A DNA stretch of 56,122 nucleotides from Segetibacter sp. GTDB lineage: Bacteria; Bacteroidota; Bacteroidia; Chitinophagales; Chitinophagaceae. Under the pieces are notes generated by a model that saw only the letters and a program-made list of their open reading frames with translations, did not search any database and was not told where the DNA came from. Shown piece after piece: positions 36,397-43,981 of this stretch. The translations under genes were made by a program, and so were the position numbers. Location of the stretch: the NCBI GenBank assembly GCA_028288505.1, contig JAQBNN010000278.1, forward strand, positions 1 to 56,122. Reading direction: 5' to 3'. Positions within the stretch are counted from its first letter, which is position 1, and each line of letters starts with the position of its first letter.

Positions 36397-38328
36397 CTAT
36401 AACCGTAAAAGTTTGGTAACTCTTTTTTGGGAAGGGCTTATGTATTGTAATAAATAAGCACCTTTGCCCAATTTGGCTGCTGTTGCAAATTGAATGGTCT
36501 TTATTTCGTTAACCGTTGTATTAAATTGGTGAGTTTCTATAGTTCTGCCTAAGACATCAACTAACCTCAGTTGTATCTTCCCTGCTTCGGGAGATTTTAA
36601 ATTTACTACAAGCAAATTTCTAAACGGATTGGGAACAGCACGGAGCCAGTCGTTGTCGAACATGCTTCCTTTCTGCAGTGCCACAGAAGTTGTAGTCCTA
36701 TTATCTGTATAAACCACGGTGTAAGGCCCTGCTTGAAGGGAGGCAAGGCCGGTGAAAGTATGCGTATAAATTTCTTGTAATTCAGTTGTGAAAGTTTGCG
36801 TTGCCACAACAGTTCCGGCACTATTTACCACGTCAACTTTTGCTGTTCCATCTATCCTGCCTATAAACTTTACCTCAATTTGAGTAGTGAAAGGATTTGG
36901 AGAGGCGAAGAACCACTCGTTGCCATACAAAGCCTTGTTTTGATCTGCTTTTAATAACCGGTACGCGGTTTTGAAGTTAGGAATACCAAAGCCATAACGA
37001 TCGTTTGGGCCAGTGTAACGATCACTACTTTTATAAACTGCGTCCAAAATCTTCATGTTATTAAAGGCAGGAAAAGCTTGCCACAAACATGCAATTAAAC
37101 CGGCGACATTAGGGTTCGAAAACGAAGTTCCATTGCCTGAAGAAGGTTGATTATTTAAGCCGGCAATAACAGTTCCGACACCTACAGAAACTATGTTAGG
37201 TTTTACTTTGCCCGGGTAACCATAGCTGCTAAAGCCTGCAATCACACCTGCACTATTAACAGCGCCAACAGCACAAACACTATCTGCATCAGCAGGGAAC
37301 CCAATGTATTTCCAAGCGCTATTGCCTTCGTTGCCGGCACTGTTCATTACTATAATACCTTTTCTGGCAGCAATAGTAGCGCCCCGGGTAACAGGGGTGG
37401 CATTTTTATAAAAATCTGCGTAAGTATGATTAAATGAAGGATCGTCGAAATCGTAATAACCGAGCGAGGAAGAAATCATATCGGAGCCGGTACTATCAGC
37501 AAACTCGGCACCTACCACCCAGTTATGTTCTTCAATAGGATACTCCGAAGCGGCATTTTCTGTCCGGAGCAGCCAGTAGTTTGCCTTAGGAGCCGTACCC
37601 ACCATTCTGCCTGGCCAGTTAGCTGATAAAATGCTTAAGCAATACATGCCGTGGCTGTCATCTTCATTTACGCTGTTATCAAAAGCAACGAAGTCTCGCT
37701 CACCTAATACCTGCGCATTTAAACGGAGACTATCGAAAGCCGAAATGCTTCTGTAGTTGAGAAAACCTGCATCCAGGACCGAGATCTGGATGTTCTCTCC
37801 ACGGTACCCGCGATTATGTAAAAATTCTCCCTCGTGAATATGGACCTGGTTGTAAGAGTTGCCATAGCTAAAATGATCAACAGCAGTGCGGGAAGTTTGT
37901 GATGGTGCGTTTATCTGTTGGATTTCTTCAACAAACCTTTCTCGTTTTGTTGAATCTATTATTGTTCTGAAACCAATTCCCGTTGCTGACCGGACAAAAG
38001 AAAAGCTTCTTATTTTGTTCAGAGCATTTTGATCCGTTGTTTGAATTAGCACCTGGTTGAGCCATCTGCTGGTACTTAAGATTGTTACATTTCCTGAAAG
38101 CCGGATGCTATCTATATACCTGCTTGTAACTGGTAGATCCACACTATCAATAGGAATATTAAAACGTGTTCTACGAGATATTGCTCTTGCAGATAGATAG
38201 GCGGATGGATTATTTATTGAGAACGTATTGTTCCCTTTATCCCTTAGTTGGATAATGTGTTTAGGATATTGAGCCTGGGCTTTTATAGAAAATATACCAA
38301 TTATAAGTACGGGAAGAAATATCTTCAT
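36397..38328 (-). CDS. S8 subtilisin-like peptidase with T9SS C-terminal sorting region
   Basis: Exported serine protease. The signal peptide is MKIFLPVLIIGIFSIKAQAQ. A subtilase propeptide-like region follows to about residue 150. The catalytic triad fits Asp186 (SVLDAGFLN), His226 (DDSHGMYC) and Ser402 (GTSFSNPNVAG). The last 170 residues hold two successive Por-type sorting modules. Each opens with a PNPF motif (SPNPFTTQIEVKF near 475 and VPNPFRNLLVVNL near 562), and the second has VDVLGRTI and ends KLLRL. Such C-terminal domains direct cargo to the type IX secretion system and the cell surface. It is convergent with the RsmB-like gene. The gene before it on this strand encodes a lipoprotein, 118 bp away. 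Confidence 0.92.
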   Translation of the reverse strand: MKIFLPVLIIGIFSIKAQAQYPKHIIQLRDKGNNTFSINNPSAYLSARAISRRTRFNIPIDSVDLPVTSRYIDSIRLSGNVTILSTSRWLNQVLIQTTDQNALNKIRSFSFVRSATGIGFRTIIDSTKRERFVEEIQQINAPSQTSRTAVDHFSYGNSYNQVHIHEGEFLHNRGYRGENIQISVLDAGFLNYRSISAFDSLRLNAQVLGERDFVAFDNSVNEDDSHGMYCLSILSANWPGRMVGTAPKANYWLLRTENAASEYPIEEHNWVVGAEFADSTGSDMISSSLGYYDFDDPSFNHTYADFYKNATPVTRGATIAARKGIIVMNSAGNEGNSAWKYIGFPADADSVCAVGAVNSAGVIAGFSSYGYPGKVKPNIVSVGVGTVIAGLNNQPSSGNGTSFSNPNVAGLIACLWQAFPAFNNMKILDAVYKSSDRYTGPNDRYGFGIPNFKTAYRLLKADQNKALYGNEWFFASPNPFTTQIEVKFIGRIDGTAKVDVVNSAGTVVATQTFTTELQEIYTHTFTGLASLQAGPYTVVYTDNRTTTSVALQKGSMFDNDWLRAVPNPFRNLLVVNLKSPEAGKIQLRLVDVLGRTIETHQFNTTVNEIKTIQFATAAKLGKGAYLLQYISPSQKRVTKLLRL

Positions 38329-38446
38329 ACAAAAAAAGTGTGACTATTATAAAGCTACGTAATAAGCAAAAGACGCGGTTGCGATAAACGTTAGAATAAG
38401 AAAATAAAGTCACTTACTTGCATAACTGTATTTACTGCAGATGTAG

Positions 38447-39202
38447 TTACTTATAACTTATCAGGCGAAGCCTGATGCCATAACTTTCGTTCTCGTAGTA
38501 GCCGAGAGTGGCGTCGTTAGTAGTTTGCCAGGTCCAATGTAAAAAGTCCTTGTAAATTAAACCAACGCCTTTCGCATACACTTCAACCCCGTGATTATGC
38601 TGCTGGTACTGTACAGGACTAAACGGCCCTGGGGGAGTTGTTTCATCATGTTGAAAGACCGTGAGCGTGGAGTCGTAAGTTTTATTGAAAACAGTGTACG
38701 GGCTATTAAGGTTTTGGTATTGGTATTCCCATTCGTCAAGGAATTTAACCGGGCTGTTCGACGATTTAGTATCAATAAATGAATGGGCCTTCCAGCTATA
38801 CCCCTCCGTAATGGGGAGTTGTATTTTTAGGAACCGCAAATTGTTGTCAATATACTCAACGTTTTTAGCTGTTGGTGTCGCATAAATGGTGGCAGCAAAT
38901 CGCCATGGTTGCATACCCGAAGTGTCCCTGATGTATCGAAAAATGCGGTAAGACAGCCTACCGAGATTATCTGTAAAGCTGCTTTCAATACTGTCTTTTG
39001 CCTGGTAGCTATTTACAACTAAGGCCTTTCCAAAACGTGTAGTTACAATTGAATCAAGCCTGTATGTAAAACTTCTGCCTGTACTCAAGGGCATAAAATC
39101 GTTTAAAGTAGCAGAAGAAAAAGTTTCGCTTTTTTTTGTGCACGAGGCAACAAGTATAAAACAAATTGCAATTAATAAGGTGTTCTTGATAGTTACTTTC
39201 AT
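38447..39202 (-). CDS. Predicted lipoprotein of unknown function
   Basis: I do not recognise the family. The 251-residue protein has a typical lipoprotein signal (MKVTIKNTLLIAICFILVAS before Cys21), followed by Ser/Thr/Lys-rich TKKSETFSSATLNDF. The rest is rich in aromatic residues and predicted beta structure: FMPLSTGRSFTYRLDSI, LSYRIFRYIRD, GYSWKAHSFI, GVEVYAKGVGLIYKDFLHW. The opening pattern, plus repeated turns ending in VYAKGVGLIYKD, resembles small Bacteroidota envelope lipoproteins with a calycin-like or beta-sandwich fold, but this is only a style impression. It may be co-transcribed with the subtilase gene 118 bp downstream. It is divergent from the beta-barrel gene, with 100 bp between starts. 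Confidence 0.75.
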   Translation of the reverse strand: MKVTIKNTLLIAICFILVASCTKKSETFSSATLNDFMPLSTGRSFTYRLDSIVTTRFGKALVVNSYQAKDSIESSFTDNLGRLSYRIFRYIRDTSGMQPWRFAATIYATPTAKNVEYIDNNLRFLKIQLPITEGYSWKAHSFIDTKSSNSPVKFLDEWEYQYQNLNSPYTVFNKTYDSTLTVFQHDETTPPGPFSPVQYQQHNHGVEVYAKGVGLIYKDFLHWTWQTTNDATLGYYENESYGIRLRLISYK

Positions 39203-39302
39203 ATCTAATAAAACGATGCGTAAGATAAATTAATTCTTTTGTAATTATAAATTTCCTGATATTGCATGTGTCAATTACATTTACCCATTTAAAACTCTAC
39301 TT

Positions 39303-39893
39303 ATGAAGAAAATACTACTTATAGTATTTGTTGTGGCCTTGTCTTCTAAAGGATTCTCGCAAACATTTTCATCGTCGAAAAAGCCTCCTACTATTGGTTT
39401 CTCATTTATGTTAAACGATTTTAGAACGCCAACTATTTTGAGAAATTCTTCTTTCAGTAGTGTTCTTAGTGAAGGGGAATTCTCGAGTTTAAAAGAGATG
39501 AGTTGGGGAATTTTAATTAATTACTCTCAGGGAATTTTTGAACATGTCGATTTTGTGGGGACCCTTGGCGGATCTTTTGTTAATTACCCTTTTAAAAATC
39601 GTACTTCAAGTTCTAAAGATGCGTTTTTATTGCATGCTGATGCTAACGTTAATGTAAAGCTACTTAACGATAGTTATATTCTTAATCCATATGCTACAGC
39701 AGGTATAGGAGCATCTTTGTACCAGGTTTATTATGGTGCTTATATTCCGGCTGGCGTAGGTTTACAAGTTCGCCTATCTGAGGAGTCTTTATTGTTTACA
39801 CAAGCACAATACCGATTTGGTATTACAGATAATACGGCAGACCATTTTAATTTTCAACTTGGTTTTGCTATTCCGCTAAGTTTAAAAAACTAA
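39303..39893 (+). CDS. Small outer-membrane beta-barrel protein
   Basis: Predicted outer-membrane protein of 196 residues. The signal peptide is MKKILLIVFVVALSSKGFSQ. The body has alternating amphipathic strands such as FEHVDFVGTLGGSFVNYPF, DANVNVKLLNDSYILNPYAT, AGIGASLYQVYYGAYIPAGV and LLFTQAQYRFGITD. It ends in a strand with terminal aromatic/hydrophobic residues (FNFQLGFAIPLSLKN), as in OmpA-like or PorT-like 8-strand barrels. No OmpA peptidoglycan-binding domain follows. A strong terminator lies 26 bp downstream. Function unknown. Confidence 0.8.
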   Translation: MKKILLIVFVVALSSKGFSQTFSSSKKPPTIGFSFMLNDFRTPTILRNSSFSSVLSEGEFSSLKEMSWGILINYSQGIFEHVDFVGTLGGSFVNYPFKNRTSSSKDAFLLHADANVNVKLLNDSYILNPYATAGIGASLYQVYYGAYIPAGVGLQVRLSEESLLFTQAQYRFGITDNTADHFNFQLGFAIPLSLKN

Positions 39894-39919
39894 AAGATAT
39901 TGTTGATTTTTACAACCAC

Positions 39920-39955
39920 CACCATCACTTAAAGCAATACAGTGATGGTGTTTTT
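39920..39955 (+). terminator. Rho-independent terminator of the beta-barrel gene
   Basis: A perfect 10-bp stem (CACCATCACT at 39920-39929 with AGTGATGGTG at 39941-39950), an 11-nt loop and a TTTTT tail. Confidence 0.88.
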
Positions 39956-40106
39956 CTAATCATAATAAATGAAAATGAACTGTCGTATTTGCTTGTGTAA
40001 AAACATCAAAAGGTCTTCAAATGATCCTATAAAACGCTAATTCTAAGAGCAAGTAAAAATAAGAAGTAATAATTTGAACCAGACATCTGATTGCTACTCG
40101 GCTTTA

Positions 40107-40126
40107 CTTGCGTCGCACTCTTGTAC
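40107..40126 (-). repeat. Dispersed repeat, subtype A, L orientation
   Basis: CTTGCGTCGCACTCTTGTAC. Read outward in the R sense it continues GTAAAG, as in the copy at 20429. With 41001-41024 it brackets the DUF72 gene. Confidence 0.87.
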
Positions 40127-40204
40127 TTTTGTTGTATATGGGAACTTTCAATCTCTAGTTAACTTAGACAAGTTTTCAATTTCCAATATTCCTACCGGCT
40201 CATA

Positions 40205-40933
40205 TTAATACCCTGCGACATACTTTTCCATCTCGAGTGCATTTCCTATTGCTGAGGCGTCAATATCATTATTGAAATAAATAAAGGCTTTCCTTGTAAT
40301 GGGGTTTTCCTGTATTTCGTCAGCAATCTTTGTAAGAACGGAGAGCTCGTATTTAGACCTATAGAGATCAGGCACGCCATGAAAGCGGAAGTAAGCCACG
40401 GGAGTGTTTTGAATAACGTCTTCCGGTAATTGAGGATGGCTCATGCCGCAAAAGGTAATATTATGTCGTGCGAGAGTATTATAAACTTCGGCATTCCACC
40501 AGGTCTCATGTCTAAATTCCAGTACGTTATTAAAGTTAGGGTCAATGTGCTCGAGTATTCGGTCCAGCTTTTCTTCTTTGTAGCGTGTGCGTGGAGGTAA
40601 TTGAAAAAGCACGCAACCTAATTTGTCTTTCAGCCCTTCTGCCGCTATAGCGTAGAAGTCTTCGAGGTAACTTCCCAAGTTTATAAACTGTTTATAATGC
40701 GTAATTCCTTTGGGTACTTTTACTGCGAATACAAAATCGTCAGGACTTGTAGCGTACCAGTTCTCAAGAGAGGATAGTTTTGGAAAGCGATAAAAGGTGG
40801 TATTTAGTTCAAGGGTTTTAAAGTGCTTTTGGTAATGGTCAAACCATTTTTTTACAGCCAAATCTTGCGGGTAAAAAGAGCCTCGCCAGTGTTTGTAATG
40901 AAACCCGGAACATCCTACCCACCATTTAGCCAT
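40205..40933 (-). CDS. DUF72 (YecE-like) family protein
   Basis: Cytoplasmic TIM-barrel-like protein of unknown function. The N-terminus WWVGCSGFHYKHWRGSFYP is the family signature. Other markers are FKTLELNTTFYRFP, FAVKVPKGITH, GCVLFQLPP, NVLEFRHETWW, AYFRFHG and FIYFNNDIDASAIGNA, all standard DUF72 stretches. Length 242 is normal. The gene stands alone, bracketed by an inward-facing pair of the 24-bp repeat (40107-40126 and 41001-41024), with a convergent neighbour on the left and the PBP1A gene upstream on the same strand. Confidence 0.93.
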   Translation of the reverse strand: MAKWWVGCSGFHYKHWRGSFYPQDLAVKKWFDHYQKHFKTLELNTTFYRFPKLSSLENWYATSPDDFVFAVKVPKGITHYKQFINLGSYLEDFYAIAAEGLKDKLGCVLFQLPPRTRYKEEKLDRILEHIDPNFNNVLEFRHETWWNAEVYNTLARHNITFCGMSHPQLPEDVIQNTPVAYFRFHGVPDLYRSKYELSVLTKIADEIQENPITRKAFIYFNNDIDASAIGNALEMEKYVAGY

Positions 40934-41000
40934 ACTTTTTTTTTGACAGTTTTATTACAGACCTAACCAACTAATTTAATTGCTGAATAGAAAATAAGAC

Positions 41001-41024
41001 GTACAAGAGTGCGACGCAACGATG
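41001..41024 (+). repeat. Dispersed 24-bp repeat, subtype A, R orientation
   Basis: Perfect subtype A: GTACAAGAGTGC then GACGCAACGATG. It lies between the PBP1A terminator and the DUF72 gene. Confidence 0.9.
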
Positions 41025-41082
41025 CCCAAGGCATGGTACAAAAGCCGGTACCAAAAAAATACCTTCCACTTTTGCGACGCAC

Positions 41083-41127
41083 AAAAAAAAGGAAGCAAAT
41101 ATGACACCAGCCAATCTGCTTCCTTTT
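41083..41127 (-). terminator. Rho-independent terminator of the PBP1A gene
   Basis: An 11-bp stem (AAAAGGAAGCA at 41087-41097 with TGCTTCCTTTT at 41117-41127) has a 19-nt loop. On the - strand it is followed by a T run (A run at 41083-41090). It lies 22 bp after the stop. Confidence 0.8.
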
Positions 41128-41148
41128 ATAGTGAAGGTTTGCTGTTAT

Positions 41149-43641
41149 TTACTTTAACCCACCAGATCTTTTAGGCATGACTGCTTTCGGCGGCTCGGCA
41201 TTTTCTTCTTTTTCTTTTTTACGCTGCTCTCTTCTTTCCTGCCTGCGTGTCTTCCTGTCTTTAGGTTCATCTTGCGGTGTTCCCTGCGTATTGGGTTGAG
41301 TTAGTGGTGTTTTATTGTCAACAGGGGTTGAGGTTCCGGGCTTAGTTGTTTTCTCGTTAATGAGATCACTTTCTGCACCAATCTCTTCCATCATGCTGCT
41401 GTCAGGAATTATGTAATCGTCAGAACTACCGTTACCCATATCTTCACCCTGAGCTCCGGGTTGATACCCGCCCATATTATTCAGGTAGTCGTATATCACA
41501 TCGTTACTCATTACCTCTGGCTTCGAGAACTTCGCATTTCTATCTAACCCTAAGGTTTTATCGGCAGATGCTTTTTCAAAGAAATAAGCCCAGATCGGTA
41601 ACGCTGCAGCTGCGCCCTGGCCAACGTCTGTACTATTAAAACGTATAAATCGATCGTCGCAACCTACCCAGGTACCTGCTAATATTTGTGGTGTATAGCC
41701 CATGAACCATGCATCGCTATTGTCGTTTGTTGTACCTGTTTTACCGGCAATTTCATTGGTTAAACCGTAGCTTGCCATACGGCGCCCGGTACCATTTTTA
41801 ATTACACCCTGCATCATTAACGCAACGGAGTAAGCCGTTACCTCACTTATAACTTCTTTGCGCTCGGCTGGTAAAAAGTTTTCTAATACGTTGCCATTCT
41901 TGTCTTCAATACGTGCAATCATTAAAGGTTTAGAATTGAAGCCGCGACCCGGGAACATGCTATAGCCCTGCATCATTTCGTATAAAGAAATCTCACAACT
42001 ACCTAAGGCGATGGAAGGATAAGCCTCTATTTTGGTTTGCAGGTTGCAGTTCTTTAAAAACTCTACAAAACGCTTAGGGCCTTCGTTACCACTGCCTAAC
42101 TGCTTCATGATATAAGCGGAAGCACAGTTTCTACTTTGCGCAAGAGCTGATGACATTGGCATTGAACGGCCGGTACAAGTTGCACCAGTCGCAGGAACAA
42201 GGCCAAGCTCACCAAAGTTCTGCTGTACGTCAGAAACAGTAGTGTTAGGAGTGAAGCCGGCTTCTTCAATGGCCAGGCTGTACAATAACGGTTTAATTGT
42301 ACTACCAACCTGTCGCTTAGTATTTACATTAACGTGGTCGTATTTAAAATTCTTAAAATCAATTCCGCCAACCCAGGCTTTTATTTCACCACTCATTGGG
42401 TCCATTGCCATAAAACCTGCCTGCAACATTTGCCTGTGATACTTTATCGAATCCATGGGAGTCATTGTAGTATCAGTTTCTCTCTTAGTGTTCCATGCGA
42501 AAACTTTCATGGGAACTTTCTGCGAGAAAGTCTTTTTTATCTCAGCGTCGGTTAAGTCTTCGCTCTTTAAGTTCTTCCAACGATCCGTCTTTTTCATAGC
42601 TGCTTCCAGTATATCTTCCCGGCCTTTCCACACGGTTCCTTTACGAATGTTGGATTGCGAGTTAAGGATTTTCTGCATGTAACTAATATGCTTGCTTACG
42701 GCTTCCTCTGCATACAATTGCATCCTGGGATTTATGGTTGTATAAATCCTCAGGCCATCACGGTACAAGTCGTAGTTGTCGCCATTTGGCTTGGTGTGTT
42801 CTTTACACCATTTTTTCATTTCCTGCCCCAGGACCATTCTAAAGTAAGGTGCTAAACCGGCTGTCTCATCGATCTTCTTGTAATTAAGCGCAATTGGTTT
42901 TGTCTTTAAAGTAGCTGCTTCAGAAACCGAGATAAAGTTGTTTCGGATCATTTGATCGAGCACCGTATTCCTGCGATCGAGCGCTCGTTTGGGATTAACC
43001 CGGGGGTTGTAGATTGTAGATCCCTTTAGCATTCCTACTAAAACAGCTGCTTCTTCAATATTTATTAAATCGGGTTCTTTTTGGAAAAAGGTTTTTGAAG
43101 CATTTTTTATCCCGAATACATTATCGCCAAAAGGAACCGTGTTAAGGTATAAAGCAACAATTTCCTCCTTAGTAAAGTTTCTTTCGAGCTTAATAGCAAT
43201 AATCCATTCTTTTACTTTTTGAATACCTCTCTTAACAGGGTTAGCCGCTCTTCTACCATTAAAAAGGTTGAAAGCAAGCTGCTGTGTTATGGTTGATCCT
43301 CCGCCTTCTTTACCTAATAATACCAAGGCCCTGACCACTGATTTTCCGTCGATGCCGCTGTGTTGGTAAAAACGTTCATCTTCCGTAGCTATCAAAGCAT
43401 GAATAATATGCTGGCTGATATCTTTATAGTCTACATTACTCCTGTCCTCTAAAAAATATTTGCCCATTACCGTTCCGTCATCGGCAATTACTTCGCTGGC
43501 AAGTGACGCTGAGGGGTTTTCCAGGTCGTCAATTGAAGGCATTTTTCCAAACACCCCCCAGTTGGCCAATAAGATTAATAAAACAAACGCCGAAAATCCA
43601 ATAAGGACTAGACGCCAAAATATTCTAACAGATTTACGCAT
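41149..43641 (-). CDS. Class A penicillin-binding protein (PBP1A-type)
   Basis: Bifunctional peptidoglycan synthase anchored in the inner membrane. TM is about residues 8-28 (RLVLIGFSAFVLLILLANWG). The GT51 transglycosylase shows ATEDERFYQHSGID (catalytic Glu), GGSTITQQLAFNLF and KEEIVALYLNTVPFG. The transpeptidase domain has the active-site SxxK in QVGSTIKPLLYSLA, the SxN in SRNCAS and the KTG in AGKTGTTNDNSDAWF. The C-terminal 90 residues are low-complexity (Thr/Pro, then Lys/Arg/Glu-rich RRQERREQRKKEKEE) and probably disordered. Length 830 is usual. A good -7 element lies about 60 bp upstream and a terminator downstream, so it seems monocistronic. Confidence 0.96.
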   Translation of the reverse strand: MRKSVRIFWRLVLIGFSAFVLLILLANWGVFGKMPSIDDLENPSASLASEVIADDGTVMGKYFLEDRSNVDYKDISQHIIHALIATEDERFYQHSGIDGKSVVRALVLLGKEGGGSTITQQLAFNLFNGRRAANPVKRGIQKVKEWIIAIKLERNFTKEEIVALYLNTVPFGDNVFGIKNASKTFFQKEPDLINIEEAAVLVGMLKGSTIYNPRVNPKRALDRRNTVLDQMIRNNFISVSEAATLKTKPIALNYKKIDETAGLAPYFRMVLGQEMKKWCKEHTKPNGDNYDLYRDGLRIYTTINPRMQLYAEEAVSKHISYMQKILNSQSNIRKGTVWKGREDILEAAMKKTDRWKNLKSEDLTDAEIKKTFSQKVPMKVFAWNTKRETDTTMTPMDSIKYHRQMLQAGFMAMDPMSGEIKAWVGGIDFKNFKYDHVNVNTKRQVGSTIKPLLYSLAIEEAGFTPNTTVSDVQQNFGELGLVPATGATCTGRSMPMSSALAQSRNCASAYIMKQLGSGNEGPKRFVEFLKNCNLQTKIEAYPSIALGSCEISLYEMMQGYSMFPGRGFNSKPLMIARIEDKNGNVLENFLPAERKEVISEVTAYSVALMMQGVIKNGTGRRMASYGLTNEIAGKTGTTNDNSDAWFMGYTPQILAGTWVGCDDRFIRFNSTDVGQGAAAALPIWAYFFEKASADKTLGLDRNAKFSKPEVMSNDVIYDYLNNMGGYQPGAQGEDMGNGSSDDYIIPDSSMMEEIGAESDLINEKTTKPGTSTPVDNKTPLTQPNTQGTPQDEPKDRKTRRQERREQRKKEKEENAEPPKAVMPKRSGGLK

Positions 43642-43700
43642 GTTCCTTTTTTAAGTATAAATAAAACAAGCACTTTTTAATGTAGCTCTTAAAGTGTGTG

Positions 43701-43708
43701 CAAAGCTA
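43701..43708 (-). promoter_or_regulatory. -7 promoter element for the PBP1A gene
   Basis: On the - strand it reads TAGCTTTG, a perfect TAnnTTTG, followed by C. It lies 60 bp before the start codon. The -33 region is less clear. Confidence 0.45.
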
Positions 43709-43794
43709 TAAAAGTACTGACACATGAAACCCTGAGGTGTAGTTTTTAAATTTTTAGCAATTATTTGTTGACAAACACTGGTTTTTCATACAGG

Positions 43795-43818
43795 CATCGT
43801 TGTGTCACTCACTTGTAC
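43795..43818 (-). repeat. Dispersed 24-bp repeat, subtype B, L orientation
   Basis: Exact reverse complement of subtype B. It pairs with the A-type copy at 43900 across 81 bp. Confidence 0.88.
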
Positions 43819-43899
43819 AGTTGGTTAATAATCATTCCGCTGCGACTTATTGCAGCCCCAGTGAAATTTGCAGGCTTGTTTGCTGATACCACTACTACT

Positions 43900-43923
43900 G
43901 TACAAGAGTGCGACGCAACGGAA
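43900..43923 (+). repeat. Dispersed 24-bp repeat, subtype A, R orientation
   Basis: GTACAAGAGTGCGACGCAAC then GGAA, with outer extension GCAAAATAGCAGCAATAC. Confidence 0.87.
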
Positions 43924-43981
43924 GCAAAATAGCAGCAATACTGTCGGGTCAAAAAAAAGTCCTTACTGCACACATCGTTAA

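Larger units (their letters stand above)
39894..40204. other. Convergent intergenic region
   Basis: It holds the terminator at 39920-39955 and an A-type L repeat at 40107-40126. Nothing else was recognised. Confidence 0.55.
43642..43981. other. Intergenic region between the PorW/SprE-like and PBP1A genes
   Basis: It contains the likely PBP1A promoter element (43701-43708) and a close inward repeat pair (43795-43818 and 43900-43923). No coding region was found. Confidence 0.6.
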
